From: Kribbella qitaiheensis
GTDB taxonomy: Bacteria; Actinomycetota; Actinomycetes; Propionibacteriales; Kribbellaceae
Assembly (NCBI RefSeq): GCF_014217565.1
Contig: NZ_CP043661.1
Coordinates: 4,898,001 to 4,962,000, forward strand
DNA length: 64,000 nt
Direction of reading: 5' to 3'
Below, piece after piece: positions 27,896 to 36,679 of this stretch; position 1 is the stretch's first letter, and every line of letters begins with the position of its first letter. The position numbers and the translations under genes are program-made. Under the pieces are notes generated by a model, which searched no databases, had not been told where the DNA came from, and worked only from the letters and a program-made list of their open reading frames with translations.

Positions 27896-28954
27896 TCAGA
27901 GGACGTCCCAGGTGAGTGGGGTGCCGGCTACCGCGTCTACTCGGAATTCGCGGCCTTCTACCGAGGTGAAGGCGTCGGGGGCGAGGCCGCCGGCGGGGCG
28001 GACGGAGCGGACGTTGTCGGCGGCTACCTTCTCGCCGGCCTTGACGTCGCGGGTGATGTAGAGCGAGCGGCGGAAGCGCAGGACGTTCTGCTCGGCCTCC
28101 TTCGGGCCGACGATCGGCCGGCCCAGTGCCTGCTGCGCGACCTTGGTGCCCTCGACCAGCAGCTTGACCTCGGCCGGCTCCAGCGAGAACGCGGAGTCGA
28201 CGCCGCCGTCGGCGCGGGACAGCGTGACGTGCTTCTCGATCACCGTCGCGCCGAGTGCCACGGCCGCGATCGAGGCGCCGATGCCCATGGTGTGGTCCGA
28301 CAGACCGATCTGTACGCCGAGAGCGTCCCGCAGTACGGGGATCGAGCGCAGGTTCGACTGGTCGGCCGGGGCCGGGTAGCTCGCGGTACAGGACAGCACG
28401 ATGATCTGCTCGTTACCCGTGGACCGGGCCGCGCGGACCGCCGCGTCGATGTCCATCAGCGTCGCCGAACCGGTGGAGATGATGATCGGCTTGCCGGTCT
28501 CGGCCATCCCGCGGACCAGCGGCAGGTCGCCGATCTCGTTCGAGGCGACCTTGTACGCCGGCACGTTCAGCTTCTCCAGGAAGTCGATCGCGGTCGGGTC
28601 GAACGGCGACGAGAACGCCAGCATGCCGAGCGAGTTGGCCAGCTCGAACAGCGGCTCGTGCCACTCCCACGGCGTGTGCGCCTCCTGGTACAGGTCGTAC
28701 AGCCGGGCGCCGCCCCACAGCTCGTGCTCGGACGGCAGCCGGAAGGCCGGCAGGTCGACGTCCAGCGTGATCGTGTCGGCCGTGTAGGTCTGCAGCTTCA
28801 GCGCCTGTACGCCGGTCTCGGCCATAGCGCGAACGATGTCTTTGGCCCGCTCGATGTCGCCGTTGTGGTTGCCGGACATCTCCGCGATGATGAACGGCTG
28901 GTGGTCCGGACCGACGGGGACGTCGCCGAAGTTGATCGTCTTGCTGGCACTCAT
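27896..28954 (-). CDS. pseI: Pseudaminic acid synthase
   Basis: Condenses 6-deoxy-AltdiNAc with phosphoenolpyruvate to make pseudaminic acid. The 352-residue protein has an N-terminal NeuB TIM barrel (FIIAEMSGNHNGDIERAK, VQALKLQTYTADTITL, FSSPFDPTAIDFLEKL, KVASNEIGDLPLV, STGSATL, GLSDHT) and a C-terminal SAF/antifreeze-like domain from ~residue 290 (FRRSLYITRDVKAGEKV, DNVRSVRPAGGL). The QTYTADTIT stretch and EMSGNHN favour PseI over NeuB or LegI. It follows pseH by 5 bp on the same strand. The pathway's remaining genes are pseB and a pseG-like gene at the left edge. Confidence 0.92.
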   Translation of the reverse strand: MSASKTINFGDVPVGPDHQPFIIAEMSGNHNGDIERAKDIVRAMAETGVQALKLQTYTADTITLDVDLPAFRLPSEHELWGGARLYDLYQEAHTPWEWHEPLFELANSLGMLAFSSPFDPTAIDFLEKLNVPAYKVASNEIGDLPLVRGMAETGKPIIISTGSATLMDIDAAVRAARSTGNEQIIVLSCTASYPAPADQSNLRSIPVLRDALGVQIGLSDHTMGIGASIAAVALGATVIEKHVTLSRADGGVDSAFSLEPAEVKLLVEGTKVAQQALGRPIVGPKEAEQNVLRFRRSLYITRDVKAGEKVAADNVRSVRPAGGLAPDAFTSVEGREFRVDAVAGTPLTWDVL

Positions 28955-28959
28955 CTGAG

Positions 28960-29481
28960 TCAGTTTCCCTTCGGCTTGCGCCGGTTGTCTTTGTGCAGGC
29001 TGATCGGCAGCACGGTGATCTCGCGACCTTCGGTGGACCGGGTCTCCGGCGCGCCCTCGACGAACCGGAACCGCCGGTTCATCTGCCGGACGACGGCGTT
29101 GTGCTCGAGCACCTCACCGTGCAGTTCGGCCAGGCCGAGCTCGTCGAACGCGTAGCCGGTCGCGTCCTTCATGACCTCGATCCACGCGGGCAGTGTCTCG
29201 CCCCGCTCGGCCAGGCCAACGGTATCCAGGAAGAACCCCCAGGCGCCGGTCCGGGGCTCGGCGTCGAGCTCCAGATCGAAGAAGTTCACCACGCCAGCGG
29301 TGACGCCCTCGCGTTCGTAGATCAGCACCCGCCGGGTCGGATCCACCCTGGTCTTCGCCCACCAGCCGGCGTGCTCGTCGGCCGAGATCTCGTGGGAGTT
29401 GATGCTGACCTCGCGGTTCGGCTCCTGGTTGCGCAGGATCCGGATGATGTCGACGTCGCCGTCGGTGGCCGTACGCAGCAC
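28960..29481 (-). CDS. pseH: UDP-4-amino-4,6-dideoxy-AltNAc N-acetyltransferase, PseH-type GNAT
   Basis: Predicted to acetylate the 4-amino group in the pseudaminic acid pathway using acetyl-CoA. The start is set at GTG 29481 (173 residues, normal PseH size) because GAGAGGG lies 8 bp upstream and homology begins with VLRTATDGDVDIIRILRNQ. The frame is open to 29583, but those residues look like untranslated leader. GNAT features: N-terminal helix with RNQEPNREVS, INSHEISADEHAGWW, YEREGVTAGVVNF, WGFFLDTVGL, ELHGEVLEHNAVVRQMNRRFRFVEG. Forms a two-gene unit with pseI. Confidence 0.85.
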   Translation of the reverse strand: MLRTATDGDVDIIRILRNQEPNREVSINSHEISADEHAGWWAKTRVDPTRRVLIYEREGVTAGVVNFFDLELDAEPRTGAWGFFLDTVGLAERGETLPAWIEVMKDATGYAFDELGLAELHGEVLEHNAVVRQMNRRFRFVEGAPETRSTEGREITVLPISLHKDNRRKPKGN

Positions 29482-29671
29482 TTTCCGCCCTCTCGATCCC
29501 TGGTTGATCCGGTCCCCACGGTACTGGCTGGCCGCTGCCGCCAGCCATTCGGTGGCCAGACCGCTACGGCATGAGGTCATCACCGAATCGAATCGTCACC
29601 AGCCCTTCTGCGACCGGCCCGGCCTGTGTAACTATCTTTCGACTTCATCTATGGACTGGTCGGAGAGTGAC

Positions 29672-31252
29672 ATGGGTGTCTTGCGGATAGTCGGCGTACT
29701 CGGCGCGACAGTTGGCCTGGTCTTCGGGGCCCTGCCGGCAACAGCCCGTACTACGGGCGCCAGGCCGGCAGAGTCCGGGGCGAGCTGCGCGGCCGACCCC
29801 AGTACGCCGCTGCGGCAGTTCCGTGCCAGCTGGGTGGCCTCGGTGGTCAACATCGACTGGCCGTCCAGGACCGGTCTCACCGCGGCCCAGCAGCAGGCCG
29901 AGTTGCTCGGCTGGTTCGACGATGCCGTCCGCCAGCACCACAACGCCGTAGTACTGCAGGTGCGTCCGACAGCGGACGCGTTCTGGCCTTCCAAGGTGGA
30001 GCCCTGGTCGCGGTACCTGACGGGCGTACAGGGTGGGAACCCCGGATACGACCCACTCGCCTTCGCGGTGGCCGAGGCGCACAAGCGGAACCTCGAGCTG
30101 CACGCGTGGTTCAACCCGTACCGCGTGTCGATGGGCACGGATCTCAACGCGCTGTCCCCGGAGCACCCGGCCCGACAGCACCCGGAGTGGGTTCTGGCGT
30201 ACGGCGGCAAGCTCTACTACAACCCGGGAATCCCGGCGGTCCGCAAGCTGGTCGAGGACGCGATCATGGACGCGGTGTCGCGCTACGACATCGATGGTGT
30301 CCACTTCGACGACTACTTCTACCCGTACCCGGTGGCAGGTCAGGTCTTCGATGACGCGGCCACCTACGCGCAGTACGGGGGCGGGATCCCCACGCTGGCC
30401 GAGTGGCGGCGGAACAACATCAACCTGCTGATCCAGGAGCTGCAGCACCGGATCAAGGCGGCCAAGCCGTGGGTGAAGTTCGGTATCTCCCCGTTCGCGG
30501 TCTGGCGGAACAAGGCGACCGACCCGCTCGGTTCCGACACCACCGCAGGGGTTCAGACGTACGACGACCTCGCGGCGGACACCCGGCGGTGGGTCCGCGA
30601 GGAGTGGATCGACTACATCGTGCCGCAGGTCTACTGGGCGGGTGGCTTCGCTCCCGCCGACTACAACAAGATCGTGCCCTGGTGGGCGGAGCAGGTCCGC
30701 GGCACCGACGTGCACCTCTACATCGGCCAGGCCACCTACAAGGTCGGTACGTCGACGCAGTCGCCCGACTGGGCCGACCCGGCCGAGCTGAGTGACCACT
30801 TGGCCTTCAACGCAACGGTTCCTGAGGTCAAGGGCGACATCTACTTCTCCGCCAAGGACGTCCGGGCCGACCGGCTCGGAGCCACCAGTCTGCTGAACGC
30901 CACCTGGTACACCCGGCCCGCACTGGTCCCGGCCATGTCGCACCTCGACTCCCGGCCGCCGCTCCCGGTGCACTCCGTCAAGGCCGCCACCACCGCGACC
31001 GGCGTACGCCTGCAGTGGCGCGCGACCTCAGCCGACACCACGTCGTACGCGATCTACCGCCGCGACCTCACCGGCGGCGACTGGTGCCCCGACAACGATG
31101 CCCGCAACCTGCTGGCCACCCAGCGCACCACCGCGGCCACCCAGGAGACCTACACGGACGCCACCGCACTCCCAGGCCACCACTACCTCTACTCGATCAC
31201 AGCCCTGGACCGCACCTGGAACCAGAGCATCCCGATCCCGGCAGTTGGCTAG
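29672..31252 (+). CDS. Exported glycosyl-hydrolase-like protein (GHL10/DUF187) with C-terminal FN3-like domain
   Basis: A secreted protein of 526 residues from ATG 29672, which has GGAGAG 7 bp upstream; ATG 29651 is also in frame. A signal peptide (VGVLGATVGLVFGALPATA) is followed by a GHL10 catalytic barrel: FRASWVASVVNIDWP, VLQVRPTADAFWPS, LHAWFNPYRVS, YYNPGIPAVRKLVEDAI, IDGVHFDDYFYPYP (candidate catalytic Asp pair), KFGISPFAVWRN, IVPQVYWAGGF. The last ~100 residues form a fibronectin-III-like module. The family acts on peptidoglycan-like or other glycans outside the cell. It is divergent from pseH, and its stop overlaps the end of member E. Confidence 0.85.
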   Translation: MGVLRIVGVLGATVGLVFGALPATARTTGARPAESGASCAADPSTPLRQFRASWVASVVNIDWPSRTGLTAAQQQAELLGWFDDAVRQHHNAVVLQVRPTADAFWPSKVEPWSRYLTGVQGGNPGYDPLAFAVAEAHKRNLELHAWFNPYRVSMGTDLNALSPEHPARQHPEWVLAYGGKLYYNPGIPAVRKLVEDAIMDAVSRYDIDGVHFDDYFYPYPVAGQVFDDAATYAQYGGGIPTLAEWRRNNINLLIQELQHRIKAAKPWVKFGISPFAVWRNKATDPLGSDTTAGVQTYDDLAADTRRWVREEWIDYIVPQVYWAGGFAPADYNKIVPWWAEQVRGTDVHLYIGQATYKVGTSTQSPDWADPAELSDHLAFNATVPEVKGDIYFSAKDVRADRLGATSLLNATWYTRPALVPAMSHLDSRPPLPVHSVKAATTATGVRLQWRATSADTTSYAIYRRDLTGGDWCPDNDARNLLATQRTTAATQETYTDATALPGHHYLYSITALDRTWNQSIPIPAVG

Positions 31253-32577
31253 GGGCGTGGGGTAGGGATGACTGGGGGTGTGGCGAGTTCGTAAACGTGG
31301 ACGGTGCCGGAGGTGCGACGTGGGGTGGCTAGGTGGTTGAGGGCGGCCGGGACGGGGTTTACTCGTTCGTCGAACAGCAGCCAGCGGACGCCGTACTTCG
31401 TGCGCAGCGTCTCCAGGACCGCCTTGGTCGGGGCGGTGAAGGCCAGATCGTTGAGCTGTAGCTTCTCCTGGTCCCAGAAAGCATTCCGGACGAAGAAGAC
31501 CTGCGCGAGGCTGAACTGCCACATCAGTGCCGTGGCGGCCACGGCGATGAAGACGTAGTTCAGCCCGTAGAACAGCACGGACAGCAGGCCGAGGATCGTG
31601 ATCCGCCAGTCGAACCGCCGCCGGATCGCCGAGTAGAGCCAGCCGAAGGCCAGCCCGGCGCCGTACACGGGCAGTGCGGTGGCCTTGCTCGCCGACAGTA
31701 CGGCGATCAGGACGGCAGCCACCACGAGCAGTCCCGCGACGTGACCCATCGACTGGTCCCCGGATCGCCGCAGGATCAGCGCGGTGACGCCGATCAGCGG
31801 TAGCAGCAGGACTGTCGAGAAGGCCTGGGTGGCGCTGATCAGCTCGCCCATCGACAGCGGACTGTCGTGGTAGAGCGTGTTGGTCTCTGCCCACGGCCAG
31901 GGCGCGAGATCACCGGCCAGCACGGTGAGGCCGGCGCCGATCGGAGCGGCGACCGCCCGGCCGGCGAGTACGACGGCGACCGCGGCCGCGCCCAGGGCGG
32001 TCATCAGGATCATCGAGAACGGCACGAACCGGTGAGTCAGGACGTCGAGCTCGATCCCGGTGATCCAGTGCGCCGCGGCCGTGTGGTTGTACGCCATCCA
32101 GTGGTACTGGAGCGGCTCGCCCGCGACGTACGGGATCTGTGGCGGGAAGTGATGGGTCAGCTCCGCGCCGAGGCTCAGCTGGAACGGCGAATCCGAGTTC
32201 GGCCGGTTCGCCGCCGGACCGTCCAGCGCGATCAAGTGCGAACCGACCCGCAGATACCAGGCCGAGGCCACCCCGACCGACACCATCAGGCCGGCCATCG
32301 CCCACCAGGGAAACGGCTTGCGAGTCGACGCCCTGGCTGGGAAGGCGACTACCAGCCCGAGCGCGAAGGCCGTGAGCAGCAAGGGCAGCAGGGGTACGTC
32401 GAGCCATCGGCCGACCGGGTAGACCAGCACCTCCAGCGCGAGGCCGAGGCCGGCTCCGAGGATGGCGTCGACGGCGAACCAGGCGGTGCCGCCGGTGAGA
32501 CGCCGCCAGAACACCGTCCCTGGGAAGGCGACGACGGCGACGAAGTACGCGAGATAGCTCGCGGCAATCATGGACAT
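31249..32577 (-). CDS. Polytopic membrane protein family member E, internally deleted
   Basis: A shortened tandem duplicate of member F: 442 residues from ATG 32577 (455 from 32616), against 755-785 for its relatives. The front half matches F closely (RPNSDSPFQLSLGAELTHH, GEPLQYHWMAYNH, HWITGIELDVLT, ATQAFSTVLLLP, ASKATALPVYGAG). Two in-frame joins follow: LNYVFI to AVAATALMWQFSLAQVFF near 31540, and VRNAF to WDQEKLQLND near 31475. Together they remove ~340 residues, including several membrane segments and the whole cysteine-containing C-terminal motif, but keep the last YGVRWLLFDERVNP stretch. It is still an open frame with a plausible start, but it probably lacks the family's activity. Its stop overlaps that of the convergent GHL10 gene. 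Confidence 0.75.
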   Translation of the reverse strand: MSMIAASYLAYFVAVVAFPGTVFWRRLTGGTAWFAVDAILGAGLGLALEVLVYPVGRWLDVPLLPLLLTAFALGLVVAFPARASTRKPFPWWAMAGLMVSVGVASAWYLRVGSHLIALDGPAANRPNSDSPFQLSLGAELTHHFPPQIPYVAGEPLQYHWMAYNHTAAAHWITGIELDVLTHRFVPFSMILMTALGAAAVAVVLAGRAVAAPIGAGLTVLAGDLAPWPWAETNTLYHDSPLSMGELISATQAFSTVLLLPLIGVTALILRRSGDQSMGHVAGLLVVAAVLIAVLSASKATALPVYGAGLAFGWLYSAIRRRFDWRITILGLLSVLFYGLNYVFIAVAATALMWQFSLAQVFFVRNAFWDQEKLQLNDLAFTAPTKAVLETLRTKYGVRWLLFDERVNPVPAALNHLATPRRTSGTVHVYELATPPVIPTPRP

Positions 32578-32679
32578 TCCGGGCCCCCACCTGTAGTGCA
32601 CCCCCGACGGCTGCACTACTAGGAACGAGGCCCGCGGGACCGGAAAAGTTGCGGAACGGCCCGGTTCAATAGATCTTTC

Positions 32680-34986
32680 TCAGCCCGGGGTGGTGCTCGG
32701 TGTCCCGGACGGGCTAGGTGTGCTTGCTGGTGGCAACGGGTAGAGCTGGTAGACCCGGACCGTGCCGGACTGGAACCGCAGTTGGGCGAGGAGGCTGAGC
32801 TCGGCCGGGATGGGGTTGATGCGCTCGTCGGCGAAGAGCCAGCGGACGCCGTACTTCGTGCGCAAGGTCTCCACGTTCTCCCGGGTCGGGGCGGTGAAGA
32901 CCGCGTCGTTGGCCCGAAGCTTCTCCTGGTCCCAGAAGGGGCTGTAGAGCGCGTCGTTGGAGTTGTAGGCGTGGTTGTTGGCCTTGGCCGTGTACGCCCA
33001 GCCTTCGACCAGCACGCGTCGCTCTGCATAGCCAGGAATCCAGAAGGAGGCGCTGTGACACCTTTCGGCGTCCTTCACGCTCAGCCCACCTGTCTCAGCC
33101 GTGGCAGGTGGCCGATGGCAGTGGATGTTGGTGGCGATCAGATCGTCCGGCCCCGACTGCCGCCGGATGAAACGCGCCGCCTCGATCCCACCCGGGGCAA
33201 TGGACTCGTACGTCGAACCGCCAGGCGTCGCGAACTTCTGCAGGCTCACGATGGTCGGCGACACTGTCAGGCCGAGCAGGGCCGCTACCGCGATCGCTGC
33301 CCACCTACGGCGTGAGCCCCGGAAGATCAGGCCCAGTACGACGATGCCCACGGCAACCACTATCAGCGCGACGACCAGTGGCTCGGCGAAGATCCGGTCG
33401 AGGCAACTGGTGTCGCGACAGTCCCTGATCAGGCCGTGCGACCGGGACCGGCCGTAGTAGATCGCCGCGACTCCGAGCGCGAGGGCGGGCGCCACCGCGA
33501 AGTACACGCGGCGATCCAGCGACGACAGTCCCCAGGTCGCGATCAGAACCCCGTAAATGAAGGCGCTCCGGGCGAAGAAGACCTGGGACTGGCTGAAGTG
33601 GTACAGGATCGAGGCGGCCACGATGGCCAGTACGAACCCGAAGACCAGCAACACCGCCATCGGGTCACGGGGAACGCGGGGGCGGATCAACAGCGCGCCC
33701 ACGACCGGCATCAGCCAGCCGATGATGACGGCGGCCGACACGATCACCAGCACCGAGGGACCGGGCCGGACGTCGGGGGCGATCCCGGTGTACATCCCTT
33801 GCAGCATCGACCGGAAGGTCCCGGCCGGCTTGATCACCATCCCCTGGCTGTCGGCGCTCAGGATCACCAGGAAGTTGAAGCCGTAGCCGACGACGACCAG
33901 TACTGCGAGGACGAGCGCGCGCAGGTTGAGCCGACGCGCTCGCACGGACAGGTAGATCCACGCGGCGGGCAGCCCAGCGGCGTACACGGGTAGTGCGGTC
34001 GCCTTGGAGATCGACAGAACCGCGATGAGAACAGCCGCGACCAGGAAGAGCCCGGCCAGCCGCCCCCAGGACTGCCTGGGCTTTCGGTGCAAGATCAGGG
34101 CGGTGACCGCGATCAGCGGCAGCATCAGCACCGTCGAGAACGCCTGGGTCGGGCTGATCATCTGGCCCAGTGAGAGCGGTCCGTCGTTGTAGAGCGTGTT
34201 CGTCGTCGTCCAGGGCCACGGCGACAGGTCACCGGCCATCACCGTCAGCGCGGCCGCGATCGGTGCGGCGACAGCCCGCCCGGTCAGCACCATGCCGACC
34301 GCGGCGGCCGCCATCGCCGTCAGCAGCATGAAGGCGAACGGGACCACCCGCTGGGTCAGTACGTCGAGCTCGATCCCGGTGATCCAGTGCGCGGACGCGA
34401 GGTGGTTGTAGACCATCCAGTGGTACGCGAGCGGCTCGCCCGCCACGTAGGGGACCTGCGGCGGGAAGTGGTGGGTCAGCTCGGCCGCCAGCGACAGCTG
34501 GAACGGCGAGTCCGAGTTCGGCTTGAGTGCGGCCGGGCCGTCGAGCGCGATCAGCCTGGAACCGACCCGGATGAACCAGGCCGACACCACCCCGACCGAC
34601 ACCATCACCCCGGTGATCGCCCACCACGGGGTCGGCCGGTCGGTTTCCTCGCGTCGCGGCAGCGCCAGCACCATCCCGAGAGCCAGGGCGGGCAGGACCA
34701 AGGCGAGCATAGGTATGTCGAGCCAGCGGCCGAGCGGGTAAACGAGGGCTTCGCAGGCCAGGCCGAACGTAGTACCGAGCACTGCGTCGGCCGCGAACCA
34801 GCCGGAGCCGCCGGTGAGCCGCCGCCACAACAGCGTGCCCGGAACGGCGATCACGATCAGCAGGTAGGCGAGGTAAGCAGCCGGGATCCAGGCGCCCTGC
34901 GCCCGCAGCCCGATGAACCAGCCCAGCGGCAGCACCGGCACGCTCAGCAGGGCCACGACCACCGCGGCTCGCCCGCCCTTGTTCAT
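32680..34986 (-). CDS. Large polytopic membrane protein, local paralog family (member F)
   Basis: 768 residues from ATG 34986, which has GAGGGGA about 8 bp upstream (the frame is open to 35100). Family motifs: KPNSDSPFQLSLAAELTHH; GEPLAYHWMVYNH; SPTQAFSTV; ISKATALP; FSQSQVFFARSAF; TNIHC...ERCHSASFWIPGYAERRVLVEGWAYT, with a longer insert between the two cysteines than in A-D; and LRTKYGVRWLFADERINP. It ends in a Pro/Ser/Thr tail (PPASTPSPSGTPS) absent from most relatives. It lies directly upstream of its deleted copy E. Divergent from the acyl-carrier cassette at 35175. Confidence 0.8.
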   Translation of the reverse strand: MNKGGRAAVVVALLSVPVLPLGWFIGLRAQGAWIPAAYLAYLLIVIAVPGTLLWRRLTGGSGWFAADAVLGTTFGLACEALVYPLGRWLDIPMLALVLPALALGMVLALPRREETDRPTPWWAITGVMVSVGVVSAWFIRVGSRLIALDGPAALKPNSDSPFQLSLAAELTHHFPPQVPYVAGEPLAYHWMVYNHLASAHWITGIELDVLTQRVVPFAFMLLTAMAAAAVGMVLTGRAVAAPIAAALTVMAGDLSPWPWTTTNTLYNDGPLSLGQMISPTQAFSTVLMLPLIAVTALILHRKPRQSWGRLAGLFLVAAVLIAVLSISKATALPVYAAGLPAAWIYLSVRARRLNLRALVLAVLVVVGYGFNFLVILSADSQGMVIKPAGTFRSMLQGMYTGIAPDVRPGPSVLVIVSAAVIIGWLMPVVGALLIRPRVPRDPMAVLLVFGFVLAIVAASILYHFSQSQVFFARSAFIYGVLIATWGLSSLDRRVYFAVAPALALGVAAIYYGRSRSHGLIRDCRDTSCLDRIFAEPLVVALIVVAVGIVVLGLIFRGSRRRWAAIAVAALLGLTVSPTIVSLQKFATPGGSTYESIAPGGIEAARFIRRQSGPDDLIATNIHCHRPPATAETGGLSVKDAERCHSASFWIPGYAERRVLVEGWAYTAKANNHAYNSNDALYSPFWDQEKLRANDAVFTAPTRENVETLRTKYGVRWLFADERINPIPAELSLLAQLRFQSGTVRVYQLYPLPPASTPSPSGTPSTTPG

Positions 34987-35174
34987 CCCAGGTCCCCTCG
35001 TTCGCGTCCTTACCCATCCAGAGGACCGTTGGTGGCAGAAAGTTCCCGTCCAACTCAACGCGATGATAGGTCGACCGGTTGACCTGCTTACCGCGAGCAC
35101 CGAACGTGACCTGGACCACTGCCGGCCTGCCGCGAGGTCGGCCGCAGGCGCGGTAGCCGCTAGGCTCTGGACCC

Positions 35175-35426
35175 ATGAGTGAGTTGACGCGCGCCCAGAT
35201 CCGGGACCTGATGGGCGAGGTGATGAAGGCGCAGGGTAAGACGCTGCCGAGTGAGGACAGTGCCGACCTGCGTGAGATCGGCTTCCGTTCGCTGGACTTC
35301 TCCGAGCTCGCCCTGCGGGTCGAGGACGAGATCGGCGACGAGCTGAACTTCGACGCCCCCGGCCTGCGGCAGATCGCCAAGGTCGGTGACGTCCTCGACT
35401 TCATCGAGCAGCTTCAGTCGGCGTGA
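35175..35426 (+). CDS. Acyl carrier protein
   Basis: An 83-residue ACP. The phosphopantetheine site is Ser39 in EIGFRSLDFSEL, a DSL-site variant (RSLD). The helical pattern and acidic charge (LRVEDEIGDELNFD, VGDVLDFIEQL) are those of ACPs. It opens a four-gene cassette with overlapping frames: its TGA shares bases with the GTG of the ligase. A dedicated ACP beside a ligase and reductase in a glycan locus suggests supply of a short acyl group for N- or O-acylation of a sugar; this is inference. Confidence 0.88.
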   Translation: MSELTRAQIRDLMGEVMKAQGKTLPSEDSADLREIGFRSLDFSELALRVEDEIGDELNFDAPGLRQIAKVGDVLDFIEQLQSA

Positions 35427-36679
35427 CCGCCCAGCGGCGTACGACCGCCTTGATCGGTGACGACAACCGCGTCGTCGTCGGTGGCAAGACGCTGACCTGG
35501 CGGACCCTGCACAAGCTGCCGCAGCTGCCGTCGCCGGCAGCCGTCCTGGTGGACAACGGCGCCGATGCGCTGGCGGCCGTCCGGCACCACGCCGTGCACG
35601 GCACCGAGCTGCTGGTCGCCACCTCGTCGCGGGTCGACCTCGCGATGCGCGAGGAGCTCGGCGAGTCCGGCTTCGCGGTGGTGATCGCGAAGGGCGACGA
35701 GAACTCCGTCACCCCGGCGAAACTCAAGCGGGTGGAGGAATCCGGCCGCGTCTGGCTGCTCACCTCCGGCTCGACCGGCCGGCCCAAGCGGATCGGCCAC
35801 ACGCTCGAGTCGCTGACCACCGTCCGCGGCCAGCAGCAGCCCCGCACCTGGCTGGTCCCGTACTCCCCGGGCACCTATGCCTGGTGGCAGGTCATCACGA
35901 TCTCGCTCACCCAGGCCGAACAGGGCCTGGTCGTGATCGAACCGTCCGAGCTGGAGACCTGGCCGGCCATCGCGGCCGAGCACGGCGTCACGGCAGCCTC
36001 CGGTACGCCGACGTTCTGGCGCCAGACGATCTACCGCGACACCGAGGCGCTGGCCAACGTCCCGCTGGAGCAGATCACCCTCGGTGGCGAGCCGGTCGAC
36101 CAGGCGATCCTGGACCGGCTGCACGAGATCTTCCCCGACGCCCGGATCTCCTGGATCTACGCCTCCTCCGAAGTCGGCGCCTCGATCGTCGTCCACGACG
36201 GCAAGGCGGGCTTCCCGAAGGCCTGGCTGGACCGCGATCCCGACCCCGAGTCGGAGCGGCCGATCCTGCACGTCGAGAACGACGAGCTCATCATCAGCTC
36301 ACCGCACCACGGCGCCGGCCTCGAAGGCGCGCACCGGACCGGTGACCGGGTCGAGTTCGTCGACGACCGGGTGCTGATCACCGGCCGCCTGGACACCGAC
36401 GAGATCAACGTCGGCGGTTCCAAGGTGTCCGCCGGCCTGGTCCGCAACGTGCTGATGGGCCACCCGGCCGTGGCGTGGGCCCGCGTGTTCGCCCGCAAGG
36501 CCCCGCTGGTCGGCCGGATGGTCGCCGCCGAGGTGGTGGTCGATCCGAGCATCGGGCCGATCACCGACGCCGACCTGGTGCAGTGGTGCACGAACAGGCT
36601 GCCGGACTACGGCGTACCGCGCCGGATCCGGTTCCTGGACGAGATTCCCCAGAAGGAGACCCTGAAAAGCGATGTCTGA
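35423..36679 (+). CDS. AMP-forming acyl ligase (ANL superfamily), probably acyl-ACP ligase
   Basis: A 418-residue adenylate-forming enzyme, shorter than the usual ~500 because the N-terminal domain is reduced. Motifs: P-loop LLTSGSTGRPKRIGH (~residues 112-126), substrate region LVPYSPGTYAWWQ, ITLGGEPVD, IYASSEVG in place of YGxTE, A7-like RTGDRVEF, hinge GRLDTDEINVGGSKV, and a C-terminal Lys in PQKETLKSD. It starts at a GTG overlapping the ACP stop and ends 8 bp inside the SDR gene. Probably loads a carboxylic acid onto the neighbouring ACP; the acid is unknown. Confidence 0.85.
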   Translation: MTAQRRTTALIGDDNRVVVGGKTLTWRTLHKLPQLPSPAAVLVDNGADALAAVRHHAVHGTELLVATSSRVDLAMREELGESGFAVVIAKGDENSVTPAKLKRVEESGRVWLLTSGSTGRPKRIGHTLESLTTVRGQQQPRTWLVPYSPGTYAWWQVITISLTQAEQGLVVIEPSELETWPAIAAEHGVTAASGTPTFWRQTIYRDTEALANVPLEQITLGGEPVDQAILDRLHEIFPDARISWIYASSEVGASIVVHDGKAGFPKAWLDRDPDPESERPILHVENDELIISSPHHGAGLEGAHRTGDRVEFVDDRVLITGRLDTDEINVGGSKVSAGLVRNVLMGHPAVAWARVFARKAPLVGRMVAAEVVVDPSIGPITDADLVQWCTNRLPDYGVPRRIRFLDEIPQKETLKSDV

